A stretch of DNA of 64,000 bases, taken from Bacteroidota bacterium. GTDB taxonomy: Bacteria > Bacteroidota > Bacteroidia > Chitinophagales > Saprospiraceae. This document shows positions 28,577 to 38,666 of the stretch, piece by piece (positions within the stretch are counted from its first letter, which is position 1; each line of letters opens with the position of its first letter). The notes beneath the pieces were generated by a model. The model was not told where the DNA came from, made no database searches, and worked only from the letters and a program-made list of their open reading frames with translations. Location: positions 18,499-82,498 of the forward strand of contig CAUJEY010000010.1 of the NCBI GenBank assembly GCA_963169325.1, in the 5' to 3' direction. Both the position numbers and the translations under genes were made by a program.

Positions 28577-29266
28577 TTATTTCCTTCTCGCCTTCAATAC
28601 CAGCGACAACGGCACCACATCCTCCACTACCTTATCCTTTGCCGTACCCAGCATTCCGGAGCGGAAATTGATGCCCCATTGGGTACGGTTGATCATAAAA
28701 GTCGCCGATGTGGCCTCCAGTTGATCGCCGTCGATGGTCATTTTGACCGGCACGTTCACGGGGTGCGTTTTGTCTTTGATGGTCAGGTTGCCGCTTAATA
28801 CCCAGTTGAAAGCCGGCAGGTTGCTGGGCAATATCTCGGTGATGGTGAATTCGGCCTGAGGGAATTTTTTAACCTCGAAAAAATCCTTGTCTTTCAGGTG
28901 TGATTCGAGGTCGCGTTTTGTGCCGCCGTCGTTCAGGTTGGTCACGGCAATGGAACCCATGTCGAGTGTTACGGTTCCGCTCAGCAGGCGGCCCTGGTTC
29001 ACCAGGAGTTCGCCACCGGAAACCGTGATGGTGCCGTTGTGCGGATCGCCGAGGGCTTTTTTTCCCTGCCAGAACACAGTGCCTGCGGTAACGGCGAATG
29101 GCACTGCGCCTTCGGTAGGTACCGGATCAACGCGGAGGGTATCTGGTTTGGGGGCTGCATCGGCTTCCGTTTTGGGTGCAGCATCATTTTTACAAGAAGA
29201 AATGACCAGCCCGGCGAGTAATACCGGAAGCAACAGGAGGGATATTTGTTTCATATTTATCGGCAA
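28577..29266 (-). CDS. YceI-family lipoprotein
   Basis: GTVTLDMGSIAVTNLND...LESHLKDKDFFEVKKFPQAEFTITEI...LTIKDKTHPVNVPVKM. Confidence 0.92.
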   Translation of the reverse strand: MPINMKQISLLLLPVLLAGLVISSCKNDAAPKTEADAAPKPDTLRVDPVPTEGAVPFAVTAGTVFWQGKKALGDPHNGTITVSGGELLVNQGRLLSGTVTLDMGSIAVTNLNDGGTKRDLESHLKDKDFFEVKKFPQAEFTITEILPSNLPAFNWVLSGNLTIKDKTHPVNVPVKMTIDGDQLEATSATFMINRTQWGINFRSGMLGTAKDKVVEDVVPLSLVLKARRK

Positions 29267-29413
29267 GCAGTTGAAAAGAGGCGCAAAAGTACACGGATTG
29301 AAAAAAGTTTAGCACCCGGGCAGCACATTTGCACATTCCGCGTTTTTCTTGCGCGTCTGCTGATCCGTAATTAGTAGACTTTTACTCATAAAGTAGTTCG
29401 TCCGATACATAGC

Positions 29414-30217
29414 ATGCCTGTACTTGTCCATTATCGCCGGTTTTTATTTTTTTTATTGATCGTGTTTACCTGGGCAGCCTGCCATACGCCCGAAGTGGAT
29501 GATCCGGATATTATCGTCACATTCCCGCCTGAATTTACCGTTGATCTTTTCGAGCAACGCGATGCAAACACGGGGGCGGCGGTGTTCGGCCTGTGGGTGG
29601 AGAGTATGGCTGTTTTTGATTGTAGCAATTATCGTATAGAAACGGCAACAACCGTTTCAGCGGATGCGATTGACATTCAATTGCTGGAGGTAAGCAAGCC
29701 GGATACCTGTTTGGGCCTGCCCGGCAGAGCCCACGCATTTTTGCCGCTTGGCCGGCCGGCGAACGGGGTTTACCGTTTCACCTTCACCCTGGGCTCGGCT
29801 ATTATAAATGAAGGCGTTCTGACCGTGCTGGACGGGCACTACGACTTGTCGCTGCCCAATGCGCAAGGCATTGATTTTCAGAACCGCGTTTTGGAATCGA
29901 TACCGGAACATTATGTCTGGGGCTATGCCTTCGCGCTCGCAGAATCGGATATGCCCGTCGCCGACCAGTTTATTGCCGGTTTGAAATCATTGACCGTCGA
30001 GCCGGTTCTGACTCCAGGCTATTATGGCTATTTTACGGTGGGTGGTAGCGGGCAGTATTATTTTCACAAAAGCATAAAACCGGAAATACAAAACCGGCCT
30101 TTTCTGCGCCGGTTGAACGGTGGACCGGACGCGGTACGCAGCCTGTTGCAAAGTTACCGCGATGATGCGATACAGCCACTGGAGCTGCGGTGTTTTTCTA
30201 CTTTCGGGGAGCTGTAA
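29414..30217 (+). CDS. Hypothetical lipoprotein
   Basis: Signal peptide with FTWAACHT lipobox; no family recognised. Confidence 0.6.
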   Translation: MPVLVHYRRFLFFLLIVFTWAACHTPEVDDPDIIVTFPPEFTVDLFEQRDANTGAAVFGLWVESMAVFDCSNYRIETATTVSADAIDIQLLEVSKPDTCLGLPGRAHAFLPLGRPANGVYRFTFTLGSAIINEGVLTVLDGHYDLSLPNAQGIDFQNRVLESIPEHYVWGYAFALAESDMPVADQFIAGLKSLTVEPVLTPGYYGYFTVGGSGQYYFHKSIKPEIQNRPFLRRLNGGPDAVRSLLQSYRDDAIQPLELRCFSTFGEL

Positions 30218-30221
30218 AAAT

Positions 30222-31358
30222 TTATTTTTTCTCTTTGAAAGCCGCGACGAAGGGGGATGTTTTTTCGCCTTTATGGTCCAACGAATACATATATCCGTTA
30301 TCGATATAGAGGGTTTTGAGCAGCCCCAGACGCAAGTTTTCGTCGTGATACAAGTCGACGCAAACCACGCGGCCGTCGTACAATAACGTAACGTCGGGCA
30401 CAAGAGTATGGCCGATGACCATACGTTTGGCCCCGGCGAACCTCAAAATCTTGTCAACTTCCTGATCGTTCAGTTTATTTTTAGCGGCGGCACGGTACCA
30501 GAAAATGCCTTCGTGGGTATCGAATACCACGCGGGCAAGCGAATCCTGGATATCTTCCTGGTATTTACCAAGATTTTCCCGTGCGATATTATTAATGTCG
30601 GTCAGGCTGAGGCCTGTAGCGGCCAGCAGCGGGCTAATACCCCCGTGGCAAAACACGTAATCGCCGATTTTCTCCACGGCATTTTTTGTGCGCAGCCAGC
30701 GGCCGAGTTCGCTGCGGTCGTCGTACCAGAGGGAGTATTCCTCACCGAGGAGTTGTGCGTTTTCTTTGTATTTATTGCGCACATAGTCATAATACCCGCC
30801 CAAGTTCATTACTTCGTGGTTACCCAGGATAAAGTGGACTTTACCGCCGGCGGCCTCCGCTTCATATTCCAGTTTATAAATCAGCCAAAGGCACTCGGTT
30901 ACATTCAGCCCGCGGTCGAAAAAATCTCCGATCAGTACCAGATGTCCTTGCCCGAAGGTCCAGTTAAAATCGGGTCCCATCACTTTAGCGCCGGTGAGGA
31001 TAAGTTTGAAGGCTTCAAAATTACCTTCGATATCCGACAACACCAGCATCTGGTCTGGCAGCGCATATTGGTCTTTCTCGTTGCGTAGTTTATTTTTCAG
31101 CTGAAAAGAAAATTGATCCCCCAATTCAGGCAACTTACAGGTGAGTAGAAAATCTTCGCGTTTCGAATATTCTTTCACATGCACCACGTTGGCGGTATCT
31201 TTTCGCTCTATGGATTTGACGATGATATTTTTCCCCCGGTAGAACACATGAGGGCCATCGGCATCCGCTTTGGAGATGTCTACGGGCGGCTTGCCGGCAT
31301 ACAAGGCAACCGGCATCAGGCCGAGCAAAGCAATATTTACAAAAGATTTCAGTAGCAT
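30222..31358 (-). CDS. Metallophosphoesterase (Shewanella-like protein phosphatase type)
   Basis: LSDIEGNFEAFK...GQGHLVLIGDFFDRGLNVTECLWLIYKLE...HFILGNHEVMNL...MVIGHTLVPDV. Confidence 0.93.
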   Translation of the reverse strand: MLLKSFVNIALLGLMPVALYAGKPPVDISKADADGPHVFYRGKNIIVKSIERKDTANVVHVKEYSKREDFLLTCKLPELGDQFSFQLKNKLRNEKDQYALPDQMLVLSDIEGNFEAFKLILTGAKVMGPDFNWTFGQGHLVLIGDFFDRGLNVTECLWLIYKLEYEAEAAGGKVHFILGNHEVMNLGGYYDYVRNKYKENAQLLGEEYSLWYDDRSELGRWLRTKNAVEKIGDYVFCHGGISPLLAATGLSLTDINNIARENLGKYQEDIQDSLARVVFDTHEGIFWYRAAAKNKLNDQEVDKILRFAGAKRMVIGHTLVPDVTLLYDGRVVCVDLYHDENLRLGLLKTLYIDNGYMYSLDHKGEKTSPFVAAFKEKK

Positions 31359-31747
31359 GAGCAGGCGGTTAAAACTTTAGCGTGGTAAGTTAAACGGATA
31401 TCCGGTGCTTTTGTCACGGAGCGTCAGGGAGGGCCGGCATAAAGGCGTTGCGGGCTTTCCTTCCAGCGGCACAAATATAATTGCTTTTTTTGGGCAAAAT
31501 CCGGCTTAAGGGGAGCATGCAAGGGAAACAGTTCTTGACAGGTGAAATTAAATTTGGAGATTGAGGGACATCGGTTAAAATAAAAAATTGTGCTGCCTGA
31601 CCGTTTTATGACAATAATGAACGGTTTCAAAATAAAGTAACAAATTATTTTTAGTGGCCGTTTTAAACTTTTACCAAACATACTTCCTTCCGTCAAATAC
31701 TCAAATCGTCCGACAGACTTTTCATTTTGCCCCGGCCCTTTTGTAAA

Positions 31748-32569
31748 CTACTGTCTGCCCACGGGTTCAATTCCTCCAACCACCGCCTCCCACATCTCCC
31801 GCTCCCGCCGTTTCCATGCCCGCAACACCGTTTTTCCTTGGCTCTCCATTTCTCCTGTCCACCCCTGCGTGCGCAGGTCTTTTGCCAATTGCGCGCAGGC
31901 CGCATCCTGGTCGTGCCATTGGCCGAGCAATTGGTCGAAAGCGGCGTGATCGGGGGGCAAGCCTGCCGGTGGGCCGGGATCGAAATGGAGGTATTTGGCG
32001 GCCGCCGGCCGGTTGTTGGCGTATTCTTTCAGGCATTTGCGCAAGTCGTGCAGGTCGGCGGGTCGGCGGCGGCTGAGGTTTTTTTCTTTGCTTGTAATGT
32101 CTTTTTGCAGGGCGCCGAAATAGGCCTGCACAGCCGCCGGTGTGCACGCGTTGCAGGATTGCCGAAATTCCGTTTTCAAATCGCGCCATTGAGGCAAATC
32201 GGCCCGGCCTGCTGTTTTGCGGAAGTCTTTCAAGGCTTCGCGCTGCCGTAGACGAATATATACCTGGTACCGGCGCGCAAAGGTGGGCGGGAGTTGGGGC
32301 GTTTGCTCCAGCAGGTGCTGTTGCAATTGCCAGAAACGCAGTTTTCCGGCGCCGGCAAACAATATTTTGAACGGTTTATATACCTCCGGATACGGGAACG
32401 CCGGGTCGCAGGCTGCCAGGAGACGCAGGCCGGCGCGCCATTTCTTCATTTCTACGCGCAACCGATGCAAACGGTCTTTCTGCCGCGCCGTCTTTTCCGG
32501 CGCGACGAGGGCTGCCCGCAGCCGGCGTAATCTTTTTTGAAAAATTTGCAGAATCTCAAGTGCTGCCAT
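31748..32569 (-). CDS. CHAD-domain protein
   Basis: LHRLRVEMKKWRAGLRLL and DLHDLRKCLKEYANN conserved-histidine/arginine helices. Confidence 0.8.
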   Translation of the reverse strand: MAALEILQIFQKRLRRLRAALVAPEKTARQKDRLHRLRVEMKKWRAGLRLLAACDPAFPYPEVYKPFKILFAGAGKLRFWQLQQHLLEQTPQLPPTFARRYQVYIRLRQREALKDFRKTAGRADLPQWRDLKTEFRQSCNACTPAAVQAYFGALQKDITSKEKNLSRRRPADLHDLRKCLKEYANNRPAAAKYLHFDPGPPAGLPPDHAAFDQLLGQWHDQDAACAQLAKDLRTQGWTGEMESQGKTVLRAWKRREREMWEAVVGGIEPVGRQ

Positions 32570-32721
32570 GCAGGCGAAAGTACCTGTTTATGCCGTGAAA
32601 ACGGAATAAAGTTGCCGACAGTGACATTATTCACCCTTCGAGCTGATTTTCCCCACCTTTTCCCATGCGTACTCCCCTTAGGTTGTGCCCCGAAATCGAC
32701 CATTAAGTAATTATTCCAGTT

Positions 32722-35454
32722 ATGTCTACGCCAATTAAGTACTTGTACTGCTTCGGCTCCTCCAAAACCGAAGGCGATGCCTCCATGAAAAACCTGCTCG
32801 GCGGTAAAGGCGCCAACTTAGCCGAAATGTGCCGGCTGGGTATTGTGGTCCCACCGGGATTTACCATTACCACGGAAGCCTGCACGGAATATACCCAAAA
32901 AGGCCGCGAATATGTCCGAAAATTGCTCCAGGAAGAGGTGCAACAGGGCGTCGCCGCAATCGAAGCGGAAATGGGTAAAACCTTCGGCAATAATGCCGAC
33001 CCGCTGCTGCTCTCCGTGCGTTCCGGCGCTCGCGCTTCCATGCCGGGCATGATGGACACCATCCTCAACCTCGGCCTCAACGACGAAGCCGTGGAAGGCC
33101 TGGCGCGTAAAACGGGCAACGACCGCTTCGCTTGGGACTCCTACCGCCGTTTCGTACAAATGTACGGCGACGTGGTAATGGGCCTCAAGCCGGTCTCCAA
33201 AGAAGACCACGACCCCTTTGAAGTGATCATCGACATGGTAAAAGAGGAAAAAGGCGTCGCGCTCGACACCGATCTCGATGCCGATGACCTGCGCGAACTC
33301 GTGCACCGTTTCAAAGCGCTGATCCGCGCCCGTATCGGACGCGATTTTCCCACCGACCCTTGGGAACAACTCTGGGGCTCCGTGTTGGCCGTATTCGAAA
33401 GCTGGAACAACGAACGCGCCCGGGTGTACCGCGAATTGAATGAAATTCCGGAATCCTGGGGTACTGCCGTAAACGTGCAGGCCATGGTATTCGGTAACCT
33501 GGGCAACAGCAGCGCTACCGGCGTGGCTTTCACCCGCGATGCCGGCACGGGTGAAGACCTGTTCAACGGCGAATTTCTCGTAAATGCCCAGGGCGAAGAC
33601 GTGGTGGCGGGTATCCGCACGCCGCAGCAGATCACGCTGGAAGGCTCGCAGCGCTGGGCGCAGCTGGCCTGCGTCAGTGAAGAAGTGCGCCGGAGCCAAT
33701 ACCCCTCGCTCGAAGAGATCATGCCCGACGTGTATAAACAACTTATCCACGCCGAAACGACGCTGGAGAACCACTACAAAGACATGCAGGATGTGGAGTT
33801 CACCATCCAGGAAGGCAAACTCTGGATGCTCCAAACCCGCAACGGTAAACGCACCGGCGCCGCCATGGTGCGTATCGCCATGGAAATGTTGCGCCAGGGC
33901 ATGATTGATGAAAAAACGGCGATCATGCGCGTGGGCCCCGACCGGTTGGACGAACTGCTGCACCCCATTTTCGATAGCGACGCTGTAAAAAAAGCCCGGG
34001 TACTTGCCCGCGGCCTGCCCGCCTCGCCGGGCGCTGCCACCGGCCAAATCGTATTTTTTGCCGATGAGGCCGAAGAATGGGCTAAAAAAGGCAAAGCGGT
34101 CATCCTGGTGCGCCTGGAAACCTCGCCGGAAGACCTCCGCGGGATGAGCGTGGCAAAAGGTATCCTCACTGCCCGCGGCGGTATGACCTCTCACGCGGCC
34201 GTTGTGGCGCGCGGTATGGGCAAATGTTGTGTCTCGGGCGCCGGAGCGGTGCATGTGGATTATAAAGTCCGCACCATGACCATCGGCGACCAAACCTGGC
34301 ACGAGGGCGATTGGATTTCGCTCAACGGATCCACCGGCGAAGTGTATGAAGGACAAATCCCGACCATGGATGCCGAACTCAGCGGTGACTTCGGGGAACT
34401 GATGCTGCTGGCCGACAAATACCGCCGGCTGGAAGTGCGTACCAACGCCGACACGCCGGAAGAAGCCGTGGTGGCCCGCAAATTCGGCGCCACGGGTATC
34501 GGACTTTGCCGCACCGAACACATGTTTTTTGAGGGCGACCGCATCCGCGCAGTGCGCGAAATGATCTTGGCCGACGATGAAGCCGGCCGCCGCAAGGCCC
34601 TGGCCAAACTGCTCCCGATCCAGCGCGGCGACTTCGAAGGACTGTTCCGCGAAATGGACGGCCTGCCGGTCACCATCCGCCTGCTCGATCCGCCGTTGCA
34701 CGAATTCGTACCGCACGACGAAGCCAGCCAGCGCATCATGGCAAACGACATGAAAGTGTCGCTGGGTAAAATCAAAATGCGGGTGGAAGAACTGCACGAG
34801 TTCAACCCGATGATGGGCCACCGCGGCTGCCGCCTAGGTATTACTTACCCGGAAATCACCGAAATGCAAGCCCGGGCCATTATCGAGGCCGCGCTCAATA
34901 TGAAAGCCAAAGGCATCGATGTGAAAGCCGAAATCATGGTCCCGCTGGTGGGCACCGTGCGCGAGTTCAATGCCCAGGCAGCGGTTATCCGCCAGGCAGC
35001 AGACGCTGTATTCGCCGAACGTGGCGAAAAAATACATTACATGATCGGCACGATGATCGAAACCCCGCGCGCCGCCCTGATCGCCGACAGCATCGGAGCG
35101 CAAGCGGAGTTCTTCTCCTTCGGCACCAACGACCTGACGCAAATGACGCTCGGCTTCTCGCGCGACGATGCTGGCAAATTCCTGCCGCATTACCTGAAAA
35201 AAGGGATGTATGAACGCGACCCGTTCCAGTCGATCGACCAAAAAGGCGTAGGCATGTTGGTACAAATGGCCGTGCAAAAAGGTAAGGCAGTGCGCAAGGA
35301 AATTGAAGTGGGTGTCTGTGGCGAGCACGGCGGCGACCCCGCCTCCGTGGAATTTTTCCACCGCACCGGGCTTGACTATGTGAGTTGTTCGCCGTTCCGG
35401 GTGCCGATCGCCAGGTTGGCTGCGGCGCAGGCGGCTTTACGGGAAACGAAATAG
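32722..35454 (+). CDS. ppdK: Pyruvate, phosphate dikinase
   Basis: GGKGANLAEMCRLGIVVPPGFTI...GGMTSHAAVVARGMGKCCVSGA...VEVRTNADTPEEA...SFGTNDLTQMTLGFSRDD. Confidence 0.97.
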   Translation: MSTPIKYLYCFGSSKTEGDASMKNLLGGKGANLAEMCRLGIVVPPGFTITTEACTEYTQKGREYVRKLLQEEVQQGVAAIEAEMGKTFGNNADPLLLSVRSGARASMPGMMDTILNLGLNDEAVEGLARKTGNDRFAWDSYRRFVQMYGDVVMGLKPVSKEDHDPFEVIIDMVKEEKGVALDTDLDADDLRELVHRFKALIRARIGRDFPTDPWEQLWGSVLAVFESWNNERARVYRELNEIPESWGTAVNVQAMVFGNLGNSSATGVAFTRDAGTGEDLFNGEFLVNAQGEDVVAGIRTPQQITLEGSQRWAQLACVSEEVRRSQYPSLEEIMPDVYKQLIHAETTLENHYKDMQDVEFTIQEGKLWMLQTRNGKRTGAAMVRIAMEMLRQGMIDEKTAIMRVGPDRLDELLHPIFDSDAVKKARVLARGLPASPGAATGQIVFFADEAEEWAKKGKAVILVRLETSPEDLRGMSVAKGILTARGGMTSHAAVVARGMGKCCVSGAGAVHVDYKVRTMTIGDQTWHEGDWISLNGSTGEVYEGQIPTMDAELSGDFGELMLLADKYRRLEVRTNADTPEEAVVARKFGATGIGLCRTEHMFFEGDRIRAVREMILADDEAGRRKALAKLLPIQRGDFEGLFREMDGLPVTIRLLDPPLHEFVPHDEASQRIMANDMKVSLGKIKMRVEELHEFNPMMGHRGCRLGITYPEITEMQARAIIEAALNMKAKGIDVKAEIMVPLVGTVREFNAQAAVIRQAADAVFAERGEKIHYMIGTMIETPRAALIADSIGAQAEFFSFGTNDLTQMTLGFSRDDAGKFLPHYLKKGMYERDPFQSIDQKGVGMLVQMAVQKGKAVRKEIEVGVCGEHGGDPASVEFFHRTGLDYVSCSPFRVPIARLAAAQAALRETK

Positions 35455-35456
35455 AT

Positions 35457-35650
35457 TGATCGTCATTGGGCGTCATTATTCGTCAATGACGCCCAATGAC
35501 GAACAATGACGAACAATGACGATCAATGACGCCCAATGACGCCCAATGACGAATAATGACGCCCAATGACACCCAATGACGCCCAATGACGAATAATGAC
35601 GATCAATGACGCCCAATGACGATCTATGACGCTCAATGACGATCTATGAC
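35457..35650. repeat. Decanucleotide array filling the ppdK-hoxF gap
   Basis: Short left arm gatcgtcattgggcgtcattattcgtca, then 17 (A/T)ATGAC hexamers spaced exactly 10 bp from 35485 to 35650. Confidence 0.97.
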
Positions 35651-37385
35651 AAACCCAAACCGCACTCAACTGCTCAACCGCCTCTGGGAGTTCCAGCGGC
35701 GTGCCGGCTACATCCGCGATGCAGACATACAAGCCTGTGCGCAATGGCTGGATATTTCCGCCATCGAAGTGGAAGGTGTTGCTTCGTTTTACCATTTTTT
35801 TCACCGCCAACCGGCCGGTGCAATTCAGATTTACTTAGATAACAGTATTGTAGCCGAGCATTCGGGCTTTGAGGCGATTAAAACGGCTTTCGAGCAAGCT
35901 ACAGGCGCCAAAATGGGCGGCGTCGACCCTTCCGGGAGTTTCGGTCTTTTCGCCACGCCCTGCATCGGCCTGAGCGACCAGCTACCCGCCGCCCTGATCG
36001 GGTTTCAGCCGTTCACCAACCTGACGCCGGAGAAGGTAGGGCGGATCGTCCGCGAAATGAAACAGGGCGCCTCGCCCGAAAGCATTTGCGATACGGTTGA
36101 ATCAAATATCCGCTACCTGCCGCCGGAGGACCGAACGATTTTTTTCCGCGAATGCGAAACGGGCAGCGCACTCCGGCAAGCCGCTGCATTGGGGCCGGCC
36201 GGGGTAATCGCGGAACTGAAAATGGCCGAACTGAACGGCCGGGGCGGCGCTTTTTTTCCCACCTGGATCAAGTGGAACGCTTGCCGCGAACAGCCGGGAA
36301 CCCCCAAATACGTGGTGTGTAATGCCGACGAAGGTGAGCCCGGTACTTTTAAAGACCGGGTGTTGTTGCAGGAAAATCCGGAATCCGTGCTCGAAGGCAT
36401 GCTGATTGGCGGCTATACCATCGGCGCATCGGAAGGTATAATTTATCTGCGGGCAGAGTACACCTGGTTGTTACCCCGGCTCGAAGCCACGCTGGCGGAT
36501 TTTCGGAAAAAAGGGTTGCTGGGTAAAGACGCCGGCGGCCTGAAGGATTTTGATTTTGACATCCGGATACAGCTGGGCGCCGGCGCCTATGTGTGCGGGG
36601 AAGAAACGGCCATGTTGGAATCGATGGAGGGCAAACGTGGAGAGCCGCGCACTAAATGGTTTTTCCCGGTGGAAAAAGGTTTTTTGCAACAGCCGACCCT
36701 GATCAACAACGTGGAGACCTTCGCCGCAGCCGCGCATATTACCGGAATGGGCGCATCGGTGTACAACCAGCGCGGAATACCCGGCTCTCCGGGCACCAAA
36801 CTGATCAGTGTATCCGGCGACTGCCATAAACCGGGTTTGTATGAAATTGAATGGGGCATGCCCGTGGCCGAATTGCTCGACCTGTGCGAAGCCGAAGACC
36901 CCTATTTTATGCAGGTGAGCGGACCCTCCGGCGAGTGTATTTCTATGGCGGAAAAAGACCGGCGGATTTCTATGCTCGACCTGATGGTTCACAAGGATAT
37001 TCGCTGCGGCGGATCATTTATGATCTTCAACCGTCAGCGCGATCTGGTGCGTGTACTGCTGAATTTTTCGGCCTTTTTCAAACACGAATCCTGCGGCGTA
37101 TGCACCCCCTGCCGGGCCGGCAACTTTATCCTGCAACGCCAGTTGGAAAAACTGGACCGCCACCTTGCCCAGCCCGCCGACCTGGATACTATCCGAAACT
37201 GGGGCGCTATCATGAAAGCCACCAGCCGCTGCGGCCTGGGCAAAACGGCGCCCAACACACCCATTATGGCCATGGAAAAATTTTACGATTATTTTGTCGC
37301 CCGCCTGGGCCAGCCTGCCAACTCCCTGAACAAATCGTTCGACCTGGAGCGGGCGACGGCGGCGTATGAGAAATATAAAAGTTAG
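35646..37385 (+). CDS. hoxF: NAD-reducing hydrogenase diaphorase subunit HoxF (N-terminal HoxE/NuoE-like domain fused to NuoF-like domain)
   Basis: LNGRGGAFFPTWIKWNACREQPGTPKYVVCNADEGEPGTFKDR...GAGAYVCGEETAMLESMEGKRGEPR...ESCGVCTPCRAGN. Confidence 0.93.
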   Translation: MTNPNRTQLLNRLWEFQRRAGYIRDADIQACAQWLDISAIEVEGVASFYHFFHRQPAGAIQIYLDNSIVAEHSGFEAIKTAFEQATGAKMGGVDPSGSFGLFATPCIGLSDQLPAALIGFQPFTNLTPEKVGRIVREMKQGASPESICDTVESNIRYLPPEDRTIFFRECETGSALRQAAALGPAGVIAELKMAELNGRGGAFFPTWIKWNACREQPGTPKYVVCNADEGEPGTFKDRVLLQENPESVLEGMLIGGYTIGASEGIIYLRAEYTWLLPRLEATLADFRKKGLLGKDAGGLKDFDFDIRIQLGAGAYVCGEETAMLESMEGKRGEPRTKWFFPVEKGFLQQPTLINNVETFAAAAHITGMGASVYNQRGIPGSPGTKLISVSGDCHKPGLYEIEWGMPVAELLDLCEAEDPYFMQVSGPSGECISMAEKDRRISMLDLMVHKDIRCGGSFMIFNRQRDLVRVLLNFSAFFKHESCGVCTPCRAGNFILQRQLEKLDRHLAQPADLDTIRNWGAIMKATSRCGLGKTAPNTPIMAMEKFYDYFVARLGQPANSLNKSFDLERATAAYEKYKS

Positions 37386-37397
37386 TTCCGCTCAATT

Positions 37398-38666
37398 ATG
37401 AACAAAACCGTCAACATAACCATCGATGGCCGGCAGATAATGGCCGAAGCCGGGCGCAACCTCGTGGACGTAGCCCGCGAGAATGGTATTTTTATCCCAT
37501 CGTTATGCTACTACGCTCACCTGGAGCAGCCGCTGGGCACCTGCCGCGTGTGTACCTGCCACCTGAACGGTAAAGCCGGTGTGGCCTGCACGGAAAAAGT
37601 GCATGAAGGCTTGTCTGTGGTCGTAAACACGCCGGAGCTGAACGACCTGCGCAAAGCCGTGGTGGAGATGATGTTCGCCGAAGGCAATCACTTCTGTCCG
37701 GCCTGTGAAAAAAGCGGAAACTGCGACCTGCAGCACATGGGCTATGAACTGGGCATTGCCGGCGCGCGTTTTCCGCACCTGTTCGAAGACCGGATCATCG
37801 ATTTCACTTCTACCCGTATGATCATGGAACACAACCGCTGCATCAAGTGCCGGCGCTGTGTGGAAGAGATTTTTACCGACGACGGCAAGCGGGTGTTCAC
37901 CTACGTCAACCGGGGAAATGAAACCGTGGTGGGCATCGACTACGAACAGGAGTCCCGGCTGAGCGAAGCGCAAGCGGTGAACGCCATGCGGATATGTCCC
38001 ACCGGAGCCATCATCGTGCGCGGCGCCGACATGAGTCAACCCTTCGGCGAACGGAAATTCGATATGGAATCCGTTCAGGTAGAACAGGCGCCTGCCGCTA
38101 AAGAACCAGCCGTAAAAACGCGGGAAAAGAAAGTCATCGCTACGGTGTCGCTGGCCGGCTGTTTCGGCTGTCACATGTCGATGCTGGATATTGATACCGG
38201 TTTGCTGGATTTGTTGGAATTTGTAGAAATACACAAATCACCGCTGACCGATTTTAAAAAATTCGGCAAACGTTGTCACCTCGGGTTGATCGAAGGCGGG
38301 TGTTGTAATTCGGAAAATGTGGAAACCCTGCGGGAATTCCGCAAGAACTGCGATATCCTGGTGTCGGTGGGCGAATGTGCGATATGGGGCGGACTGCCGG
38401 CCATGCGAAATACCATCCCGCTCGGCGAGTGCCTGGAGGAAGCCTATCTTACCGCACCCCTCCACGAACCGGGCGCCGGGGTAGTGCCTTACCACGAAGA
38501 TTTGCCCAAAATTCTCGACAAAGTGTATGGCTGTTCGGAGATCGTACAAATCGATTATTTCATCCCCGGTTGCCCACCTTCCGCTACCCATATCTGGAAG
38601 GTAGTGGAAAATTTGCTGTGGGGAGAGAAACACTCCATTCTGTACTCAGAATTCAAATACGATTGA
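37398..38666 (+). CDS. HoxU-HoxY fusion: diaphorase FeS subunit joined to [NiFe]-hydrogenase small subunit
   Basis: N-terminal [2Fe-2S] SLCYYAHLEQPLGTCRVCTC...HFCPACEKSGNC...NRCIKCRRCVEEI...RICPTGAI; Ala/Pro/Lys linker; then VSLAGCFGCHMSMLDID...SVGECAIWGGLPAMRN...YFIPGCPP. Confidence 0.93.
   Translation: MNKTVNITIDGRQIMAEAGRNLVDVARENGIFIPSLCYYAHLEQPLGTCRVCTCHLNGKAGVACTEKVHEGLSVVVNTPELNDLRKAVVEMMFAEGNHFCPACEKSGNCDLQHMGYELGIAGARFPHLFEDRIIDFTSTRMIMEHNRCIKCRRCVEEIFTDDGKRVFTYVNRGNETVVGIDYEQESRLSEAQAVNAMRICPTGAIIVRGADMSQPFGERKFDMESVQVEQAPAAKEPAVKTREKKVIATVSLAGCFGCHMSMLDIDTGLLDLLEFVEIHKSPLTDFKKFGKRCHLGLIEGGCCNSENVETLREFRKNCDILVSVGECAIWGGLPAMRNTIPLGECLEEAYLTAPLHEPGAGVVPYHEDLPKILDKVYGCSEIVQIDYFIPGCPPSATHIWKVVENLLWGEKHSILYSEFKYD

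Noticed and set aside
32818-34821. 667-aa minus-strand ORF antisense to ppdK
   Set aside because: Shadow ORF on the opposite strand of a long, strongly biased GC-rich gene; His/Phe/Val-rich composition and no recognisable domain.
35457-35650. Possible CRISPR array
   Set aside because: Repeat unit is 10 bp with 4-nt spacers from a tiny set; no cas genes; not CRISPR architecture.
35523-35810. Minus-strand ORF with RHWASLGVIGRHYSSLGVIGRH repeats
   Set aside because: Direct translation of the 10-bp array; the GGGCGTCATT orientation simply has no stop codon.
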